DNA of 64,000 nt from Liolophura sinensis (taxonomy: Eukaryota; Mollusca; Polyplacophora; Chitonida; Chitonidae), in contig NC_088306.1 of assembly GCF_032854445.1 (NCBI RefSeq), forward strand, positions 30,601,764 through 30,665,763, read 5' to 3'. The notes below the pieces were generated by a model. It was not told the DNA's origin. It did not search any database and was given only the letters and a program-made list of their open reading frames with translations. Each line of letters opens with the position of its first letter. Position 1 is the first letter of the stretch. The position numbers and the translations under genes were made by a program. This document shows positions 59,045 to 64,000 of this stretch, piece after piece.

Positions 59045-59100
59045 CATCTTGGATGGTCGTGGGTTTCCTTTGGGTTCCAATCAAATAAATAAATAAATTT
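59045..59100 (+). mobile_element. SINE remnant (+ orientation)
   Basis: ggatggtcgtgggtttcctt is fused to caatcaaataaataaataaa by an internal deletion. Confidence 0.75.
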
Positions 59101-59216
59101 TTTCCATAAATTTACAAGAAGTGGATCGAAGATTTATCTTCGATTATCAATAAGAACACCTATGTCAGACCGAGAAATAGAGCGAATATTGTGTTGGTTT
59201 TCGTATGGATGGGGAT

Positions 59217-59430
59217 ATTTTTATTGTGCTCCTAGTGCTTCACTCTGTATTTAAGAATGTTTCACTTTCTTAAACACAAAATAAGTTTCACAACGATTAC
59301 ATGCCATTAAGATTTTTTGACATCATTAATTTTTTATTGTGCTCTTGGTGCTTCACGCCTTACTTAAGAATGTTCCACTTTCTTCAGAGCAGAATAAGTT
59401 TTAGAGCGAATACATGATATCAAAATTCCG
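59217..59430. repeat. Direct duplication, about 114-bp period
   Basis: Two diverged copies start tttttattgtgctcctagtg and tttttattgtgctcttggtg. Confidence 0.75.
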
Positions 59431-59684
59431 GAGAAATTCTTCTTTTAGTGTTTTACTGGTAAACTGATAATCGCACAGTAGAATATTTCACTTAAACGGC
59501 GGTGGTTAGGTTCATGATTGATGGTTTTCTAAAGTAAACCACATATACCCCTGAACGCTTAACCATCGCGTTACGTAATGACTAAAAGACGCGAAAAAAC
59601 GAATGAGAATTGGATTCGAGCCTGTGCCCTCATTATATAGTCAATAAATGTATGTATGTACGCTTGGGGTTCACGTCGTATGTA

Positions 59685-59815
59685 ACAACTTTGTCCGTCA
59701 CACGACGACGAGGAGTCCCGATAGGTGTGTGAGTCTTACTACCACAGTTTTGGTTTGATCCCAGGCCTCCCGATTTCGAGAAGGCCGCTATAACACTTAA
59801 GCCACCGAAGTGGTA
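59685..59815 (-). mobile_element. Second SINE family, head part (- orientation)
   Basis: On the minus strand ccacttcggtggcttaagtg (A-box-like) is followed by tgggatcaaacc (B-box-like). Confidence 0.6.
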
Positions 59816-60905
59816 TTATAGCCGAGGACTAGCGGACTGCTGACAAAAGCCATTTATACTAGCAAAAAGCGCTAATATATGAGTCATTTTTGGGATGGAG
59901 GTGGGTGCTTGATTCAAACTGTTACTTGCTTAATAATTTGCACAAGGTATAATAAGGCACACAAAATCACATCGAATTTACGGATGAACAACTGTCATGA
60001 ATCATTAACCATCTTCCTAGTGATTCCGTCAAAAATGGTTCACAGTCCGGGAATCCGCAACATCGTGGTTTGAAACATCGGTTGCATGTACTGTCAGCAG
60101 ATGGTCTTGATCTTTCCACTATTTATTTATTAAAGTAACGGTTATCAGTTTTACCGCGTGTACTAAGGGACACAACTCTTCAGAAAAAAATCTGGCGACG
60201 CTGTGGGTTCAGTGAAATTTTAACATTAGGCGCCTTGAAGAAAAGATATCGTCTGACAATGGTCCAGTTTTTTAGTTTGCGACTTATAAAGATGACAAAA
60301 AGCATAGTGTTGCGAATATGGATAAAACAGGAAAGCCATGTAGCGAATATAGGGCGGCGTAAAACACTGATGACATGCGAGACCGCGGACATCCGAGCAC
60401 TTCGGATTACTGTCCGCTCTAAGAATATCGTCCATTGTTGTTTATTTCCCTATACCTTCCCATGCTATATTTCACCTCGTCGTCTGCTTGCCGCTGTCAC
60501 AGAATTCTGGTGTAAAAAGGTACTCAAGGTTCGCTTAGAACCCATAGCTTTATGAAACAGGTATATATTGCTGGAGTTTTTATGGCCTTACCTTAATTAG
60601 AATCTATTTAAATGTCTATTTCCGACCGAAATGATTTATGTCACTTTGTCGTGGTTTGCAAAGTCCGCAATGATGTTTAGCATTTCGGATGGGAGGCTTT
60701 AGAATCTAGGATTTTGATAATTACGAAAACGGCTCATGTTTTATATTGGTATCGTTAGAAAGAGCAGATTTTATAGTATCTGTGTTCTTCAACTGAATAT
60801 TCAATATAGCACTATTTGATAGAAATTACGGGTTTTTCTTTATGATGGCATGGGGAAAATTACGTTATTTTAGCCTTATTGGCTTCGTCATCATAGTAAA
60901 TTATA
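59816..60905. other. No gene supported
   Basis: Unique DNA; short frames only. Confidence 0.45.
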
Positions 60906-61010
60906 GGCGGGGCGTAGTAAGAGGCGAACCCTGCTCAATGCACGTCAGCCAATCAAAATGTAGGATTATTGGTGATTAGCACCGCCTACTATGTCTACAC
61001 GCTATAAAAG
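60906..61010 (+). promoter_or_regulatory. Promoter-like GC box, CCAAT box and TATA box
   Basis: ggcggggcg at 60906-60914, agccaatca with CCAAT at 60949-60953, and tataaaag at 61003-61010: canonical order and spacing for a pol II core promoter. The predicted start is near 61030. Confidence 0.55.
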
Positions 61011-61020
61011 GGCATCGATC

Positions 61021-61572
61021 ATGGCGTCTGACAGATGGTCCTGGAGGTCTACGACAGTCAAGACCGAAGACAGAAGACAAGAGCAAAAGCAAAGGCAAGA
61101 TCAAGATCAAGGCAAAGGCAAGATCAAGACAAGGCAAGATCAAGGCAAAGACAAGATCAATGCAAAGACAAGATCAAGACGAGGCAAAGACAAGATCAAG
61201 GCAAAGACAAGATCAAGACAAGGCAAAGACAAGATCAAGGCAAAGACAAGATCAAGGCAAAGACAAGATCAAGATCAAAGCAAAGACAAGATCAAGGCAA
61301 AGGCAAGATCAAGGCAAAGACAAGATCAAGACAAGACAAAGACAAGATCAAGGCAAAGACAAGATCAAGGCAAAGGGAAGACCAAGACAAGGCAAAGGGA
61401 AGACCAAGACAAGGCAAAGACAAGATCAAGACAAGGCAAGATCAAGGCAAAGGCAAGATCAAGGCAAAGACAAGATCAAGGCAAAGGCAAGATCAAGACA
61501 AGACAAAGATATGATCAAGGCAAAGGCAAGATCAAGGCAAAGGTAAGATCAAAACACGGCACAGAGTATTAG
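61021..61572 (+). CDS. Basic repetitive ORF behind a promoter-like cluster, uncertain
   Basis: I do not recognise the product. An ATG at 61021 reads MASDRWSWRSTTVKTEDRRQ, then a Lys/Arg/Gln/Asp repeat (KIKAKTRSRQ, RQDQGKDK) to a stop at 61570-61572. A second ATG at 61035 opens another frame to 61514. The repeat is DNA-level (17-bp unit), so the peptides rotate through frames, which argues against selection on protein. It may be a real small gene, an LTR-type leader, or a minisatellite next to a promoter. An AATAAA occurs near 62078. Confidence 0.25.
   Translation: MASDRWSWRSTTVKTEDRRQEQKQRQDQDQGKGKIKTRQDQGKDKINAKTRSRRGKDKIKAKTRSRQGKDKIKAKTRSRQRQDQDQSKDKIKAKARSRQRQDQDKTKTRSRQRQDQGKGKTKTRQREDQDKAKTRSRQGKIKAKARSRQRQDQGKGKIKTRQRYDQGKGKIKAKVRSKHGTEY
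61070..61560 (+). repeat. 17-bp minisatellite (aaggcaaagacaagatc)
   Basis: About 28 imperfect units with inserts of aagacaaggc. Almost pure A/G with scattered C and T. Confidence 0.95.
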
Positions 61573-62297
61573 CTAGAAGAATACCACAGATGAAGATTTA
61601 TAGATCCTGAAGTATACAGATGCAAGACAACTATACGCCCTCAAGAAATAGTCCACACATCGACGAGAATCCTATAGAGAGACAGCATAGAGATGTGCCT
61701 TGGGTTTGCAAAGGGAGCCGCTCTTGATTAACAGCGGGCGGAGCTTGTTTGTTGATCTGGCGGGAGATTCGCTTGATCCCGCGGGAGATTTGCTATCTTC
61801 AGTATTTTACGCAGGAAGGATTTAGTGTTTACTTAAGGGACTGTGACTATATGAGTTAAAGAGTTACTTCTCTTATATTAAATATACCTAAGGATTACGG
61901 TTAGGTAGAAATTCCAGCACATATACCTGTCGTAATAAATTTAAACTGCTAAAGACTGTTTGCCGTTTATAGCCGTATCAACAAGACGTCGGAGTTATTC
62001 CCCCTGAAACTTTCACTCGCAAATGGTATTGCTGATTCTGAAGAAACATTTGATGCTTTGACTGTATATATTTAAATAAACCGATTTCACTGTTTAATGT
62101 TCGAACTGGAAAACATATCTTCGGATCTTCTATTATGCTGTTTTTGCTGATTCACTGAAATATGTTGTAAGACTAAGAGTTATACTGAAACAATAGACTG
62201 GGATTGTATTTGGTGTATTAAATAGAGTAACAACAATGAATCAATGATTGGAGTATTGAGAGTAAATCCATATTTCTGTTGTGGTGTCTCCAAATAC
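61573..62297. other. No gene supported
   Basis: Contains a short direct repeat of gcgggagatt near 61763-61790 and AATAAA near 62078. Otherwise unique. Confidence 0.5.
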
Positions 62298-62352
62298 CCG
62301 AGGTAAATATCGGTCTCATACGCTGCCCAAAATATGAGACTTTTTACCTCGG
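62298..62352. repeat. Two-step inverted repeat
   Basis: Outer arms ccgaggtaaa/tttacctcgg (62298-62307 and 62343-62352); inner arms tctcata/tatgaga (62314-62320 and 62333-62339). All perfect. Confidence 0.85.
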
Positions 62353-62518
62353 AGTCGACAGATATTAACTGGTGATAAATTGAGAGCAGAGCAAAGCCTG
62401 ATTCTTAATCTCTGAAGGTCTGGGTTATTAAAGAAAAATGCGCTACAGTATTAAAGAAGGTTTTATTATGAATATTCACTTGGCAAATGCATCAAGTAAC
62501 ATGTCTTATCGAGAGTTT

Positions 62519-62592
62519 TATCATCCCTTCTGCGTGCACGGGATTTCCCTCGCTCATACACAGGCCTTAACTTCCTCGCAGAAGGGATGATA
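62519..62592. repeat. 16-bp perfect inverted repeat, 42-bp loop
   Basis: tatcatcccttctgcg at 62519-62534 pairs with cgcagaagggatgata at 62577-62592. Confidence 0.9.
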
Positions 62593-62754
62593 CACTTTTG
62601 TAGTCAAATCCCTCATTCGCATACCACTCGTAAACCATGTGGGGAAGTCGATAGTCTCAAAGTCTGCTTTAAAACAAGCTCAAAAACCAGTTCCCAAAGG
62701 ACTACGTAAGATGGAATCTCATACACATTAACAGTATTTTAAGCTGAAACAAAT

Positions 62755-62970
62755 ATGATGAAAGGAAGGCAGTAGATATTGCGGCTAGCCATGATATCCA
62801 ATTCAAATTCCAAACTCTTAGTCCATGCATAATTAACTTTTTTTCATTATTTATTTTTTTTCAGGTTTTCAATGATGAAAGGAAGGCAGTAGGTACTGCG
62901 GCTAGCCATGATATCCAATTCAAATTCCAAACTCTTAGTCCATGCATAATTAACTTTTTTCATTATTTAC
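62755..62970. repeat. Tandem duplication, 117-bp period
   Basis: atgatgaaaggaaggcagta and about 80 following bases occur twice with few changes. Confidence 0.93.
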
Positions 62971-63060
62971 TTTATATTTTTCTGGAAACTAGTTATTATG
63001 GAAACTGGCCTTGTGATTATCGATTTGGAACGCCTGTATATGATTTACGGCAAGAGGATA

Positions 63061-64000
63061 TAAGTATAAGGCGTAGTCTAACTAACTATGACCCTACGTG
63101 TATAGGTAGGTCTACTTCAGTCGCTTGGGTTAAGGTCAGGTTGTGTCGTCCAAGTCTCGTGAAAAACTAATCCCACATGCCTTCCAGTAATACCAGTCTA
63201 TAAAGCTGAGTGAGAGGGCCGGTGTACCCCTCTGGCTTACTGCTGTACAGTCTGTAGGAGTCGTCAGAAGTCCTGTTATAGAGAGAACAAGAGCGAAAGA
63301 GCCTAAACTGTACGACCTATAAGTCAGTGACAGTGTCAGTGAATGGACGGATGTGTGTGATGTTACGGTATAAGTTTGTTTGCTTATGTATCGGGGTAAC
63401 CATTGAGCAAAATGAAGTCAGGATCACTGTTAGCAACAGACACGTCAGTCCATGTGGACACAGACCCCCATTACAACTTCCGTTTTTCAGTAGGGACGAT
63501 TGTAGTTCTGTGTATTTTAGGGTGTAAAGTCTTTTTTTGCTGCCAGCCTGCCGTTTTTGGTGTACAGGTGCATGCTTGGTATCAAAATGATGGAAATTGT
63601 CTAAGCTTTGGGCAGGTATGAGTTTTAATGGTGAAAGTTTGAAATTCTGGGCGAGAGGACACAAGGAGACAGGTGGTGATGAGGCTGCGAGTGACGTCCC
63701 CTTGGCGTTGCTAGGCACCCCTCCCAGCTGCCGGCATGTAAAGGTCCAGATTTTGACGGTCAACCTATGTCAAGATTTTTACAGCTTCTTTCTCTCAGGC
63801 TGGGCCAGGTATGCACCAAAGCTTATTGGCCTCGGAATGTTTGGGACTGAGCTACAGCGCTAAACGTTAACATTGTCGCTTATGGAAAACTAATGGGGGG
63901 TCTGTGGCCTGATCTGTCCACTTGTGCCAAAACATGTAATATGTCACTGTGTGCTCAGATTTCGCAGCAGCCTGATAATATTTGGTGGGTACATCTGCGA
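63061..64000. other. Right edge, possible first exon at 63411-63615 (+)
   Basis: A TATA-like tctataaag lies at 63197. An ATG at 63411 opens MKSGSLLATDTSVHVDTDPH, followed by a hydrophobic segment (TIVVLCILGC), up to a good donor cag/gtatga at 63616. I do not recognise the protein; support is weak. No other gene is visible. Confidence 0.22.

Noticed and set aside
59620-59665. Octapeptide-like FIDYIM on the minus strand
   Set aside because: Wrong residues at Leu and Gly and no splice donor at the needed place.

Overview
The window is eukaryotic nuclear DNA from an invertebrate animal. It has intron-rich genes with GT-AG splice sites, abundant tRNA-derived SINEs, LINE and DNA-transposon remnants, and very dense minisatellites. 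The commonest SINE ends in a run of AAATA repeats and carries a body I associate with molluscs, brachiopods and relatives, so a lophotrochozoan is my best inference; the species cannot be fixed from sequence alone.

Left part (1-20014, + strand): thirteen exons encode the last about 521 residues of DNA polymerase alpha catalytic subunit (POLA1), from family-B region III through the YGDTDS catalytic motif and the C-terminal cysteine modules to the primase-binding tail. Upstream exons lie outside the window. One small exon (6358-6389) is 32 nt where 33 are needed, so the assembled gene carries a 1-nt frameshift. Several introns hold tandem arrays close to splice sites. One array is built from the end of an exon plus its splice donor; another repeats a 3'-splice-site-like unit up to the true acceptor.

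Middle (20015-41540): intergenic DNA with arrays of 90, 30, 79, 12, 55 and 45-48 bp units, SINEs, a MITE-like inverted-repeat element, and several low-repeat islands that could be regulatory.

Right part (41541-43447, - strand): three exons of an ARX/aristaless-type paired-class homeobox gene, with a complete homeodomain split by two introns and a C-terminal OAR domain. Its first exon was not found. POLA1 and ARX lie tail to tail, as I recall for human Xp, which suggests an ancient regulatory linkage. The rest (43448-64000) is ARX upstream or intron-1 DNA with more repeats, a GC-box/CCAAT/TATA promoter-like cluster before a basic repetitive ORF (60906-61572), inverted repeats, and a possible first exon near the right edge.

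Tandem arrays cover roughly 15 kb by my own boundaries. Most long open frames are artefacts of arrays whose unit length is a multiple of three.
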